Positions 35,006 through 43,007 of a DNA stretch of 64,000 nt are shown here, piece by piece; positions within the stretch are counted from its first letter, which is position 1, and every line of letters starts with the position of its first letter. The translations under genes and the position numbers were made by a program. The DNA comes from an uncultured Candidatus Binatia bacterium (lineage in GTDB: Bacteria > Desulfobacterota > Binatia > UBA9968 > JAJDTQ01), in assembly GCA_958295985.1 (NCBI GenBank), contig OY282432.1:3195001-3259000 (forward strand), read 5' to 3'. The notes under the pieces were generated by a model. It was not told the DNA's origin, did not search any database, and worked only from the letters and a program-made list of their open reading frames with translations.

Positions 35006-35068
35006 GATGCACCTTGATTGGCTCCCTTGAGGCACCCTGTAAGGTGCCCGATATCGGGTTGCAAGGGG
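35006..35068. repeat. Right imperfect direct repeat flanking the SIR2 defence gene
   Basis: Partner of 30871-30933. It carries a perfect 7-bp inverted pair (GCACCTT at 35009-35015, AAGGTGC at 35041-35047) where the left copy has one G-T-type change. It ends 15 bases before the retropepsin-like gene's 3' end. It could be a duplicated target or attachment site, or two members of a dispersed hairpin family. Confidence 0.65.
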
Positions 35069-35082
35069 AATTATATAGCAGT

Positions 35083-35526
35083 TTATCCAGGTGGGCTGGA
35101 AAGGGTCACGGTTCCAACGTTCCCATTGTAAACAAGGGTGAACGCCCGTAGGAATGTTCTGCCAATCAGAGCCTGATGGGGTTGCCCACCGGCGACCAAA
35201 TGAACACCGGAGAACCTACCGTACGTTGTGAAGTTCAGGGCCGGAACATGGATTTGCGCGAGATGTATATTGACCTCGGCACTCCCATGAACGCCCGAAA
35301 CCAGATCCCTATCGACGATCGGAAGCTTTAACGTTGCGGCAAGGGTGGAATCTATACAGCTTTGGGTTGCTCCGGTATCAACTAAGGCTGGGTATTGCGT
35401 CTCTGGCAAATTTGGGTGGCCTTGGTCAGGCTTGAAGTGCGGATCAAAGCCAATCGATACCCACAGAGTGGGTCCAAATTTTACCAACTGATTCTGATTA
35501 GGAAAGCCGCACTCAACCTTCGACAT
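35083..35526 (-). CDS. Retropepsin-like aspartic protease family protein
   Basis: 147 residues from ATG 35526 (a longer frame begins at 35574). The catalytic LVDTGATQSCID motif is near residue 53, with a later flap-like YGRFSGVHLV and a final QALIGRTFLRAF strand, as in clan AA proteases. The start overlaps the preceding small gene by 14 bases, so they are coupled. Biological role of these pairs unknown. It has the lower GC of the neighbouring defence gene, suggesting shared origin. Confidence 0.78.
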   Translation of the reverse strand: MSKVECGFPNQNQLVKFGPTLWVSIGFDPHFKPDQGHPNLPETQYPALVDTGATQSCIDSTLAATLKLPIVDRDLVSGVHGSAEVNIHLAQIHVPALNFTTYGRFSGVHLVAGGQPHQALIGRTFLRAFTLVYNGNVGTVTLSSPPG

Positions 35527-35761
35527 TAACGGGCCTGTAAACCACTGAAGCCGGGAGAGACGTAGGTGGTGCACCGATTTCTCTGATCAGATACGGCCCT
35601 CGACCGAACCGTTGCACCGCTTCCGCCGCCGCTACCTCAAATGACTCATATGTCCCAACGAGTTGCTCGTCATGGACAAGAACCCACTCCCCCAGGTGTT
35701 CAGTCTCAAGATCGCTACGCAGGTTCTCGTAGGCGGCAATTTCCTTTTTGAGGGTGCTCAT
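35513..35761 (-). CDS. Small protein coupled to a retropepsin-like protease
   Basis: 82 residues from ATG 35761 (GGGGAGG upstream; a longer frame starts at 35791). Reads as alpha-beta: an N-terminal amphipathic helix (KKEIAAYENLRSDLETEHLG), then WVLVHDEQLVGTYESF, a helix rich in Ala, and GPYLIREIG. This layout matches small proteins often found directly before bacterial retropepsin-like genes, where they may be substrates, inhibitors or partners. No membrane segment. Assignment of function is not possible. Confidence 0.7.
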   Translation of the reverse strand: MSTLKKEIAAYENLRSDLETEHLGEWVLVHDEQLVGTYESFEVAAAEAVQRFGRGPYLIREIGAPPTSLPASVVYRPVNVEG

Positions 35762-35898
35762 GGCTGCCTCCCCTATTTGCGATTCCCACATACGGGAAAG
35801 GAACCCCCTTCTGTGCGCGGGAATCCAGCCTTGTCAACTCCTTTGGCGCATTCTTTTGATCTTAGATTTACCACATTTTCTCTTGACAAGCAGCCTGT

Positions 35899-35929
35899 TA
35901 ACCTGAACTTCCTGTCGAAGTTCAGGTTA
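35899..35929. promoter_or_regulatory. Perfect 13-bp inverted repeat, possible operator
   Basis: TAACCTGAACTTC, a five-base spacer CTGTC, then GAAGTTCAGGTTA. A third half-site, GAAGTTCAGG, follows at 35936-35945. It lies upstream of the minus-strand small-protein/protease pair and downstream of the convergent 36004 gene's stop. On the minus strand TTGTCA and TAAGAT follow within 40 bases. A repeated half-site with symmetry fits a repressor site; it has no T-run. Inference only. Confidence 0.45.
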
Positions 35930-36003
35930 GCAAGGAAGTTCAGGAGTATGGGCAGAACACGCATCGTATTCAAGGGTGCGACCGCCGTTTCGACGAATCG
36001 AGG

Positions 36004-36705
36004 TTACGAGTCGGTGGGCGTGTCGTCGTCCTTGCCGTGGAGGGCATACCAGTAGATGCCGTTCATGTAGCGCCAACGCCGGACGGTGGCGTCGCGCACG
36101 GCTTCGATGGCCTGTTGCCGAAGCTCCGGGGTGTCGCAGTACTTCTCCACCAGCGCGAGTCCCTTGGAGCCGTGCAGCGCGTCCGCCTCGATGTGCTCCT
36201 CGAAGAAGCGAATCTCTCTGGCGCCGGAGGCATAGCCGTAGTGGTCCCTGAGGGCCGGTACGACCTTCTCGCAGATGCCGAGGAACTGGGACTCCAGGCC
36301 CACGAACATGGCTGCCAGCGCCGCCTGCCAGCGCCGCTGGTAAACCACCCGCCAGCCCCAGTTCTGCAACCCCTCGGTACTGGGCAGCACCGGATACCCG
36401 TCCACGCAGTCCCTGGGCAGGCCGCTGGCGCCGACGTAGTCCTTCAGCATGTCGAGATGCCGGTCGTCGGGATTTTCCTCGTCGCCGAGGTTCTCGTAGA
36501 GAAACGCCTTGGCGTCGCGGTAAGGGACCTGCGAGGCCTCGTAGGCCATCCAGTCCAGATAGTCGCTGACGTAGTGGTAGTGCTGGGTGCAGTAGATGGC
36601 CGTCTGCTCGGGGGTCAGTTCGCCCCGCGCCCACTTTTCGAAGAATGGGTGGTCCCGGCTGTGCTTCGCATCCCGGACCGCAATCAATTCGTCGCCAAAA
36701 CCCAT
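36004..36705 (-). CDS. PqqC/TenA-like heme-oxygenase-fold protein (possible diiron oxygenase)
   Basis: 233 residues, all-helical. It starts with an HPFFEKWARGELTPEQ helix typical of PqqC/TenA proteins, then QHYHYVSDYLDWMAYEA, with His/Glu placed as metal ligands. E-N-L-G-D-E-E near residue 72, the EEHIEADALHG motif near 168, and ATVRRWRYMNGIYW near the end complete the pattern of HDO-type enzymes (E-H-E-H ligands). It is the last gene of the run 38460-36004, after a UbiD decarboxylase and an unknown small protein, so it probably acts on the product of that route (inference). Confidence 0.75.
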   Translation of the reverse strand: MGFGDELIAVRDAKHSRDHPFFEKWARGELTPEQTAIYCTQHYHYVSDYLDWMAYEASQVPYRDAKAFLYENLGDEENPDDRHLDMLKDYVGASGLPRDCVDGYPVLPSTEGLQNWGWRVVYQRRWQAALAAMFVGLESQFLGICEKVVPALRDHYGYASGAREIRFFEEHIEADALHGSKGLALVEKYCDTPELRQQAIEAVRDATVRRWRYMNGIYWYALHGKDDDTPTDS

Positions 36706-36722
36706 GACGCCATCCTCGCCGG

Positions 36723-37043
36723 CTAGGCGGGTCCCGTTTCCGCGGCCCGACGCAGCGCTCCGTAGAAGTCCCGGTACGGGATGCCGGCGATCTCCTGGGG
36801 CATCTCCCGGACGATCTCGACGGTGTAGGACCCCGGCAGCACCACGCCCACCACGGTGCGGACCGCGAGCCGGTCACCCGGGCCGCCGTCCTTGTGAACG
36901 ATGCCCACCACGTGCCTGATCCCGTACTTGCCGCGACCCGGTCTCAGGTCCCGCAAGACCAGGGGCGCCTCGACGCCGGGCTGGAGGTCCCCCGGCCTGC
37001 GCACGAAGGTGTCCCAGACCCGCGGCTCACTGCTTGAAGCCAT
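36723..37043 (-). CDS. Hypothetical protein coupled to UbiD
   Basis: 106 residues; not recognised. It overlaps the end of the UbiD gene by 17 bases and stops 17 bases before the PqqC-like gene, so it is translated in the same operon. Beta-rich: RHVVGIVHKDGG, then a VVGVVLPGSYTVEIV hairpin, and a C-terminal helix. It has no cysteines, so it is not a VdcD/BsdD-type zinc subunit. High-GC codon use matches its neighbours, which supports it being real. Confidence 0.6.
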   Translation of the reverse strand: MASSSEPRVWDTFVRRPGDLQPGVEAPLVLRDLRPGRGKYGIRHVVGIVHKDGGPGDRLAVRTVVGVVLPGSYTVEIVREMPQEIAGIPYRDFYGALRRAAETGPA

Positions 37044-38460
37044 ACTCGCTCCAGTTCTTCAGCACCTTCTCCTGCAGCTCCTTGGAGAAGATCGAATCCA
37101 GGGTCGCCTTCACCGGCGTCTCCCACTCCCGCGACCATTCCCCGGGCCAGGTGCAGTCGTACAGGACCGTGGCGCCCTTCTGTGTCGCCCGCTCCGCCTG
37201 GCTGTAGCAGGGCGTCAGCGTATTGGCCCGCCCCTCGTAGTGGATCACGTGGATGCCGTTGGCCGGGTGGCACTTGGTGGAGAAGGCATGGAGGACCTTT
37301 CCCATATCGAACACGTCGGTGTCGGTATCCACCAGGAAGAGCTTCGAGAGCAGCGCCCGGCGCGAGGTCAGCACCTGAAGCACCTTCCTGGCCACTTCCT
37401 GGCCGCCGTAGTCCACGCTCATGACCGCCAGATGCACGGCGCCCTCCGGCGGCACGTACACGTCCCGCACCGGCACCCCGTGGCGCTCGAGCCGTCGCTT
37501 GATGGCCAAGGCCCCGGACAGCGCGGTTACCGTCGAGCTGTCATCCTTGTAACCGGTGGCGTCGACCGTGAGCACGGGCTTCTCCCGGTGGGTGATGGCG
37601 GTGGTCCGAAACAGGATGCCGTTGCCCATCTCCCCGGTGCGGTAGCCCGGGTACTCCCCGTAAGGCCCCTCCAACCCCACCCGGTCGGGCAGCACTTCGC
37701 CCTCGATGACGATCTCGGAACGGGCCGGCGCCAGAAGATCGCTGGTCTCGCAACGGACCATCTCCACCGGCCTGCCGCGCAGACCTCCGGCCAGGCTCGC
37801 CTCGTCGCCACCAAGGGCGTAGGTGGCGGCCGCGGCAAAGTGCGAGAGCGGGTCCGTGCCGATGGCGATGGCCAAGGGCATGGGCTTCCCCTTGACGACG
37901 TAGTGCTCCTGAAAGACCTTGCCCAGGTGGCTCGTGGGCCTCGGGAAGCCGGTCAGATGATGCGCGTCGTAGACCATGAAGCGGTACATGCCCCAGTTGA
38001 CCCAGCCGCTGTCCACGTCCTTCGAGATGACCAGATCCCAGGTGCCCAGGTAACGCCCGCCGTCGCCGTCGTGAAGCATGGGGGTGGGCAGGTCGAAGAG
38101 GTCGGCGTCGGACCCCTTGCGTATGACCTGTTTGCACGGCGCCTCCGTCACCTCCACCGGTTCGATGGGGTTCGCCTCCCCCTTCTCGTAGGCTTCGTAG
38201 ATCTCACGCACCGTGGCCGTGGGCGCGAGCCCCAGCGCGATGGCGATGCGGCGCCAGGTGGCCACCGGATTGACGAACACCGTGACCTCGTCCAGGTAGT
38301 CCGAGACGCGCTTGAACCACACCGCCGGACCGTCCTTCTCGCAGGCCAGCCGGCTGATGGCCCCGAGCTCCAGGTCCCAGCTCACCTCCTTCTCCACCTC
38401 CACGAGGTCGCCGGACTGCCGGAGCGCCTCGATGAAGCTGCGGTTGTCGTCGAAAGTCAT
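37027..38460 (-). CDS. UbiD-family decarboxylase (prFMN-dependent)
   Basis: About 477 residues from ATG 38460. UbiD enzymes use prenylated FMN to decarboxylate or carboxylate unsaturated and aromatic acids. Family segments: GAISRLACEKDGPAV near residue 30; the region around residue 150 with MHYxx-type ligands reads WVNWGMYRFMVYD; the VRDVYVPPEGAVHLAVMSV and FLVDTDTDVFDMGKV blocks follow near 330-380. No UbiX flavin prenyltransferase is seen in the window, so prFMN must come from elsewhere. It heads a run with a small unknown gene and a PqqC-like protein. Confidence 0.88.
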   Translation of the reverse strand: MTFDDNRSFIEALRQSGDLVEVEKEVSWDLELGAISRLACEKDGPAVWFKRVSDYLDEVTVFVNPVATWRRIAIALGLAPTATVREIYEAYEKGEANPIEPVEVTEAPCKQVIRKGSDADLFDLPTPMLHDGDGGRYLGTWDLVISKDVDSGWVNWGMYRFMVYDAHHLTGFPRPTSHLGKVFQEHYVVKGKPMPLAIAIGTDPLSHFAAAATYALGGDEASLAGGLRGRPVEMVRCETSDLLAPARSEIVIEGEVLPDRVGLEGPYGEYPGYRTGEMGNGILFRTTAITHREKPVLTVDATGYKDDSSTVTALSGALAIKRRLERHGVPVRDVYVPPEGAVHLAVMSVDYGGQEVARKVLQVLTSRRALLSKLFLVDTDTDVFDMGKVLHAFSTKCHPANGIHVIHYEGRANTLTPCYSQAERATQKGATVLYDCTWPGEWSREWETPVKATLDSIFSKELQEKVLKNWSEYGFKQ

Positions 38461-38545
38461 GATGCAAAACGTAAGGTGCCGGCCATTCGATTGCAAGCGG
38501 GCGCGCGATGGCCGGCGCGGCGTCCGCCCTTGCAGACGCGGCGCC

Positions 38546-39703
38546 CTACCCCGGGCCTTCATCGAGGGCGATGAGGGTGAAGACCTTCTTCATCTCCTGT
38601 TTCCTGAACCTGGCGGACAGGCGGCGCATCACCTCGCCCTTGTTCTCGGACAGCTTGATGCCCACCTTGCGGTATTCGGCCATCACCCGGCTCTTGAACT
38701 CCATCTCTTCACGCACCGTGGCGATGCACTCGTCGATGCACGTCCTGAACCGCTCGATGTCATCGTCGGCGTACTCCTCCGACAGGAGCGGATAGAGCGT
38801 CTCGTAGGTCAGCACGTCCTGGGTCTCGAACAGGTTCCAGCAGGTGGCGGTCACCGCGGCCTTGTTGATGCCGGCTACCCAGTGCACCTCCTCCACCGAT
38901 TCGGGCTTGCACTTGAACAGCACGGTGTCGCCGTCCCGCGTGCGCACGTACCACACGGCGCCCTCGACGCCGGCGATCTTGCCGTCCTCCGCCGGCCGGT
39001 TGCCGCTATCGAGTCTTTGACGAATCGCGCCGTACTCGGCCACCGGGTCCCTCGCCGCGGCCAGGGTGCCGTACAGGGTCGCCACCGGAACCCCCCGGCT
39101 GTCGAGGACCGACGGCGGCCGCGGTCTTCCCCCTTCGCCGACGCCGAACAGCAGCACGCAGTCCAGGGGTTCCTCGTAAAGGATGAGATGGGTGTTGCGC
39201 CTGCCGTAGAGCTCGAAGCCGAGGGCGCAGCCGTTGATCTCCACCAGCTCCGGGATCACCGGATAGCGGAGCAGCATCTCCCGCCACATGTCCAGGAACG
39301 CGCCGAACCGCCCGTTGCGCAACACCGGGGAAAGACGGAGCTTGTAGGTCCGATAACGGCGGCCCTGGGCGTCACGATAGGCGTAGGCCAGCACATTCGT
39401 ACCGTCGTATTTCTCGAAGATCTCGATGGCGCGGAGGGGCGGGAAGTCGAACCGGCCTTGCCGGTCGAAGGGGTAGTGCAGCTTGGGCGTGGCAAAGACG
39501 AGCTGCGGAGCGGGTTCCTCGTTCACGTGGGTGACCGCCAGCGCCCCGTACCGGTGGTCCGGCCTGGTGGACAGAAAGCCTCGCAGGGCGACGTCATTGA
39601 ACGGATCGACGACGTCGAACTCCTGGAGCCATTTGGCGTCCAGGGACAGGCTCCGGGTTGCGATGTCCAGGTCTTCCACAGTTATCTTCGTACCGGAAAA
39701 CAT
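38546..39703 (-). CDS. ATP-dependent RNA ligase-like protein
   Basis: 385 residues with the covalent nucleotidyltransferase motif set. Motif I is Lys98-x-Asp-Gly-Thr-Asn (KYDGTN), the adenylated lysine. Motif III/IIIa is GFELYG at 162-167. Motif IV is Glu247-Gly in VEGAVWYVR. Motif V is FKCKP at 263-267. An N-terminal FATPKLHYPF strand resembles Rnl-type RNA ligases, and the C-terminal ~110 residues are helical. Such enzymes seal RNA ends. It sits alone among catabolic genes with no polynucleotide kinase or RtcB partner, so its role (repair or defence) is open. Confidence 0.75.
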   Translation of the reverse strand: MFSGTKITVEDLDIATRSLSLDAKWLQEFDVVDPFNDVALRGFLSTRPDHRYGALAVTHVNEEPAPQLVFATPKLHYPFDRQGRFDFPPLRAIEIFEKYDGTNVLAYAYRDAQGRRYRTYKLRLSPVLRNGRFGAFLDMWREMLLRYPVIPELVEINGCALGFELYGRRNTHLILYEEPLDCVLLFGVGEGGRPRPPSVLDSRGVPVATLYGTLAAARDPVAEYGAIRQRLDSGNRPAEDGKIAGVEGAVWYVRTRDGDTVLFKCKPESVEEVHWVAGINKAAVTATCWNLFETQDVLTYETLYPLLSEEYADDDIERFRTCIDECIATVREEMEFKSRVMAEYRKVGIKLSENKGEVMRRLSARFRKQEMKKVFTLIALDEGPG

Positions 39704-39736
39704 CGGGTCCGCAACCCTTCGTTCGCCGCGCGCATC

Positions 39737-41071
39737 TCACGGCTCCCTCCGGTCCCGTATGCGCCGCACCTTGATGCGGTCCTCCACGCCCAGGGAGCGG
39801 CCCAGCTCGCCGGGCGACAGGAGCACGGCCTCCATGGTGAGATTCGTCGCCACCTTGAGCTCCCGCTCCAGCCTTCGCTTGATCTCCGCGCCGGCGCCGC
39901 AGCCGGGCCGCATCTCCACCTCCACCGTCAACGCGTCCTGCTGTCCCGCGCGGTCCACCGTGACCCGGTATTCCCGGGTGAGCTGCGGCAGACGCTCCAG
40001 CGCGCTCTCCACCGAGGTGGGATAGAACGGGATGCCGCTGACCTTGACCATGTCACTCAGGCGGCCCCTGAGCTTGGAGATGCGCCGGAAGCTGCGGCCG
40101 CAGCCGCAGTCGCCCTCGATGAACGCGCACAGGTCCTCGATGTTGTAGCGGATCACCGGCGCCGCCTCCTTGAAAAGACAGGTGACCACCAGCACGCCCT
40201 CGCGGCCCGGCGGCACGGGCTCGTGAGTGGCCGGGTCGAGCACCTCGAAGATGTATGCGTCCTCGTTGACGTGGTAGCCGTCCCGTTCCTCGCACTCGAA
40301 GGACGGGGAGCCGGTCTCCACACTGCCGAAATTGTCGTAGGCAGCCACGCCCCAGCGGCTCTCGATGGCGCGTCGGGCCGGCTCGGTCATGGTCTCGGCG
40401 GTATGGATCGTGCGGCGCAGGCGAAAGTCCTTCCTGAGGTCGAATCCCTGCCGCTCGGCCACGTCGGCGAGGTGGAGCACGTAGGACGGCGTTCCCGCCA
40501 GCACGGTGACGCCCCAGTCCCGCGCGATCTTTACCTGCCGCTCGCTCGGGGTGACGCTGCCGCTGCCCGTGGGCACCACCAGAGCCCCGAGCCGCATGGC
40601 GCCCTCGGAGGCGGTGAATCCCACGATGAACAAGGTGTAGGCGAAGACGACCTGGAGGATGTCCCCTTCCCTCACGCCCTGGGCGTGGAGGCGCCGGCTC
40701 CACAGCCGGGCGATGATGTCCCAGTCGTTACGGGTGAAGAAGAAGGGCTTGGGATTGCCCGAGGTGCCCGAGCTTGCCTGGACCCGCACCGCGGCAAAGT
40801 CGCCCTGGTAGTCGCCAAAGGGCGGGTGGAGCCGCAGGCTGTCCTCGAAGTCGCTCTTGCGGATCACCGGGAGCTTGCGGATGTCGGCCGCGGTACGGAT
40901 GTCCTCGGGCTCGACCCCGGACGCCTTCCAGCGCTCGCGGTAGAAGGGAATATGCTCCCAGGACCGCCGGACCAGCGCCGCCAGACGCTCTCCCTGCATT
41001 CGACGGATGGCTTCCGGCGCCGCGGTCTCGATCTTCAGGCTTTCCGGAGCGCTGGGGTACATCTCCGCCAC
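39737..41071 (-). CDS. Phenylacetate-CoA ligase-like adenylate-forming enzyme (PaaK family)
   Basis: 444 residues from GTG 41071 (AAGGA upstream; an ATG at 41062 is also possible). ATP-binding P-loop SSGTSGNPK is at residues 100-108. The N-terminal IPFYRERW is typical of PaaK. A later AYDNFGSVETGSPSFECEE segment contributes the substrate and adenylate pocket, and a KLRGRLSDMVKVSG hinge near 340 precedes the C-terminal domain. It activates an aromatic or other carboxylic acid to its CoA thioester. Co-directional with OCD copy 2, 10 bases apart. Confidence 0.87.
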   Translation of the reverse strand: MAEMYPSAPESLKIETAAPEAIRRMQGERLAALVRRSWEHIPFYRERWKASGVEPEDIRTAADIRKLPVIRKSDFEDSLRLHPPFGDYQGDFAAVRVQASSGTSGNPKPFFFTRNDWDIIARLWSRRLHAQGVREGDILQVVFAYTLFIVGFTASEGAMRLGALVVPTGSGSVTPSERQVKIARDWGVTVLAGTPSYVLHLADVAERQGFDLRKDFRLRRTIHTAETMTEPARRAIESRWGVAAYDNFGSVETGSPSFECEERDGYHVNEDAYIFEVLDPATHEPVPPGREGVLVVTCLFKEAAPVIRYNIEDLCAFIEGDCGCGRSFRRISKLRGRLSDMVKVSGIPFYPTSVESALERLPQLTREYRVTVDRAGQQDALTVEVEMRPGCGAGAEIKRRLERELKVATNLTMEAVLLSPGELGRSLGVEDRIKVRRIRDRREP

Positions 41072-41081
41072 GGAACGATCC

Positions 41082-42149
41082 TTATGGGTGTATCGTCTCC
41101 AGAAACCAGTCCGTGGGGATCTCCCTGCCCAGGCCCTCCTGCTTGGCCAGCTCCAGGACCCTGGCCCCCACCGCGGCAAACTGGATGCCCATGCCCACGT
41201 TGTTCTTGTAGACGGTGATGTCGGCGTCCCGGGCTCGCCCCCTGGCCTCGCCAACCATGAGCTTGCCCAGCTCGTGGATCTTGTCCCAGCCGAACACGCC
41301 GGCCTCGATGGGCTCCAGCAGGTCGGGATGGCCGGCATACTCGGACTGGGCGCGGGAGTTGATGACGATCACGTCGGCCCGGCGCAGCGTCACCTCGTCC
41401 AGCTCGATGCGCTTGACCGACTCGTCGCTGTTCACGATGGAGCCCACGTGCGTGCCCTCGTCCAGCCATTCCCCCTCGAACGTGGGCTCGTTCGTATTGG
41501 TGGCCGACATGACGATATCCGAGCCGGCGACAACGTCCCTGGGATCGTCCATGGCCGCCACCGGCAAACCCAGCCTTTCGCTCCAATCCGAGGCGAATGC
41601 CCGCCGGTGCTCCGGGTTGGGGCTGAAGACCTTGACCCTGTCCAGCTTTCGGACCTTGGAGATGGCTTCGATGTGCGCTCCCGCCTGAAGGCCCGAGCCG
41701 AACAACCCCAGCACGCGGGCGTCCTCCCGGGCCAGGTACTTGACTCCCAGGGCGCTGGTGGCCCCCACCCGGGTCTTCTGCAGGAATCCGTCCTGGATGA
41801 TCGCCAGGGGCTCACCCGTTTCGAGGCTGAAAAGCTGGATCAGGCCCACGAACTTCTTCCCCGCGGCCGCCGGGACCTTCTCCTGCCGTACCCGCCCGGA
41901 AACCGTCGGGAAGTGAACGATGTCCGAGGAGAGCCGCAGGGCCATGACGCCGAAGCGGGGAACTGCGCCGTTCATGGTCTTGAGACGGTAGGAGCGCCTG
42001 GAGCTTTCCAAAGAGACGTACGTGTGGGTACGGAGCTGGTTGACCGCGATCTCCCGGCCCAGATCCTGGAACGCCTGCTCCACGGCCTCCAGGCAGACGT
42101 CCATGGAGAGGACCTTCTCGACCTCGTCGTTGTTCAGGATATGGGTCAT
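41082..42149 (-). CDS. Ornithine cyclodeaminase / mu-crystallin family protein (OCD copy 2)
   Basis: 355 residues. Conserved VGLIQLFSLETGEPLAI strand, TRVGATSALGVKYLAR helix, Rossmann GLFGSGLQAGAH near residue 147 and DIVMSATNTNEP near 211. Closer in layout to copies 1 and 4 than to copy 3. The start is ATG 42149. Its stop is 10 bases before the CoA ligase, suggesting that imine or amino-acid chemistry and CoA activation belong to one pathway. The reaction is not assignable. Confidence 0.88.
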   Translation of the reverse strand: MTHILNNDEVEKVLSMDVCLEAVEQAFQDLGREIAVNQLRTHTYVSLESSRRSYRLKTMNGAVPRFGVMALRLSSDIVHFPTVSGRVRQEKVPAAAGKKFVGLIQLFSLETGEPLAIIQDGFLQKTRVGATSALGVKYLAREDARVLGLFGSGLQAGAHIEAISKVRKLDRVKVFSPNPEHRRAFASDWSERLGLPVAAMDDPRDVVAGSDIVMSATNTNEPTFEGEWLDEGTHVGSIVNSDESVKRIELDEVTLRRADVIVINSRAQSEYAGHPDLLEPIEAGVFGWDKIHELGKLMVGEARGRARDADITVYKNNVGMGIQFAAVGARVLELAKQEGLGREIPTDWFLETIHP

Positions 42150-42220
42150 CGCCGCGTCGTCCTCCCGGTCCGGCTATCGTCGCGCCTCCGTTGGAGAGCA
42201 GCGCACAGGCGGCGGCCCGT

Positions 42221-42787
42221 TCACGCCTGCGGCTCGATGAGCGTCACCGCACCGGTTTCCACGTTGTAGCGCCGGCGCAGGATCCGGTTGAGGTCCGCGC
42301 TCAGGAACCGGAAGACCACGGCGGGCGTTTCCGCGGCATGGGTCGAATGGATCTGGCCCGTGAGGTAGGGGTAGACCACGCCCGGCCCCAGCTTGTGGAC
42401 CTCCTCCGCGCGCAGGTCCGCCCTGTCGGCGCTCCTGCCGTCATCGGTGCGCTGGTAGAGGGTAATCTCCGTGAGTCCCTGATAGGCGCCGTAGACCACC
42501 CAGCAAGGCCCGTGGTCGTGGGGCAGGTTGCCGTGCCCCTGCGGGTGCACGTGTCCCATCTGGATGAAGCCGTAGTCCGGATCCCGGTAGAGCTCCCTGG
42601 ACGGGTCCGCGTCACGGATGATCTCGGCCATCCAGGGGTCGTCCGGACGGGTGGACGCGAACATCCGCTCCATGGCCGACTTCACCTTGAAGGGCAACTC
42701 CGCATCCTGACTGTCTCTCCAAAGAGAGCGAACCTCCTCGATGTAACGGTCGAACGTATGGCCCGTTGTCGCCGGATCAAGCGCCAT
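42221..42787 (-). CDS. Cysteine-dioxygenase-like cupin (double-stranded beta-helix metalloprotein)
   Basis: 188 residues. The central MGHVHPQGHGNLPHDHGPCWVVYGAYQG stretch (residues ~75-105) shows the His-x-His and iron-site pattern of the cysteine/thiol dioxygenase and related cupin group. STHAAETPAVVFRFLS supplies the later His. The N-terminal helix region is typical too. It may oxidise a thiol or act on another small acid. The 72 bases to OCD copy 2 suggest co-transcription. Confidence 0.7.
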   Translation of the reverse strand: MALDPATTGHTFDRYIEEVRSLWRDSQDAELPFKVKSAMERMFASTRPDDPWMAEIIRDADPSRELYRDPDYGFIQMGHVHPQGHGNLPHDHGPCWVVYGAYQGLTEITLYQRTDDGRSADRADLRAEEVHKLGPGVVYPYLTGQIHSTHAAETPAVVFRFLSADLNRILRRRYNVETGAVTLIEPQA

Positions 42788-43007
42788 TTCACACCTCCTT
42801 GGTGGTGCCTGGGACCTCTGTCTGCCCCTGCGTGGCCATCGTCGTCGGGATTAGTTGGCGGGATTATACAGCAACACCGTGGGGAATCACAGCGGCCGAA
42901 AGTGCGCTGGAGTGCGGCGGCGCCAACTTGACAACCCCGGACCCTTCGGGGATGATCGGCGCTTCCTGGCACAGAAAAGGCAACCGCCGCTTTCCACCGG
43001 AGCTTTC

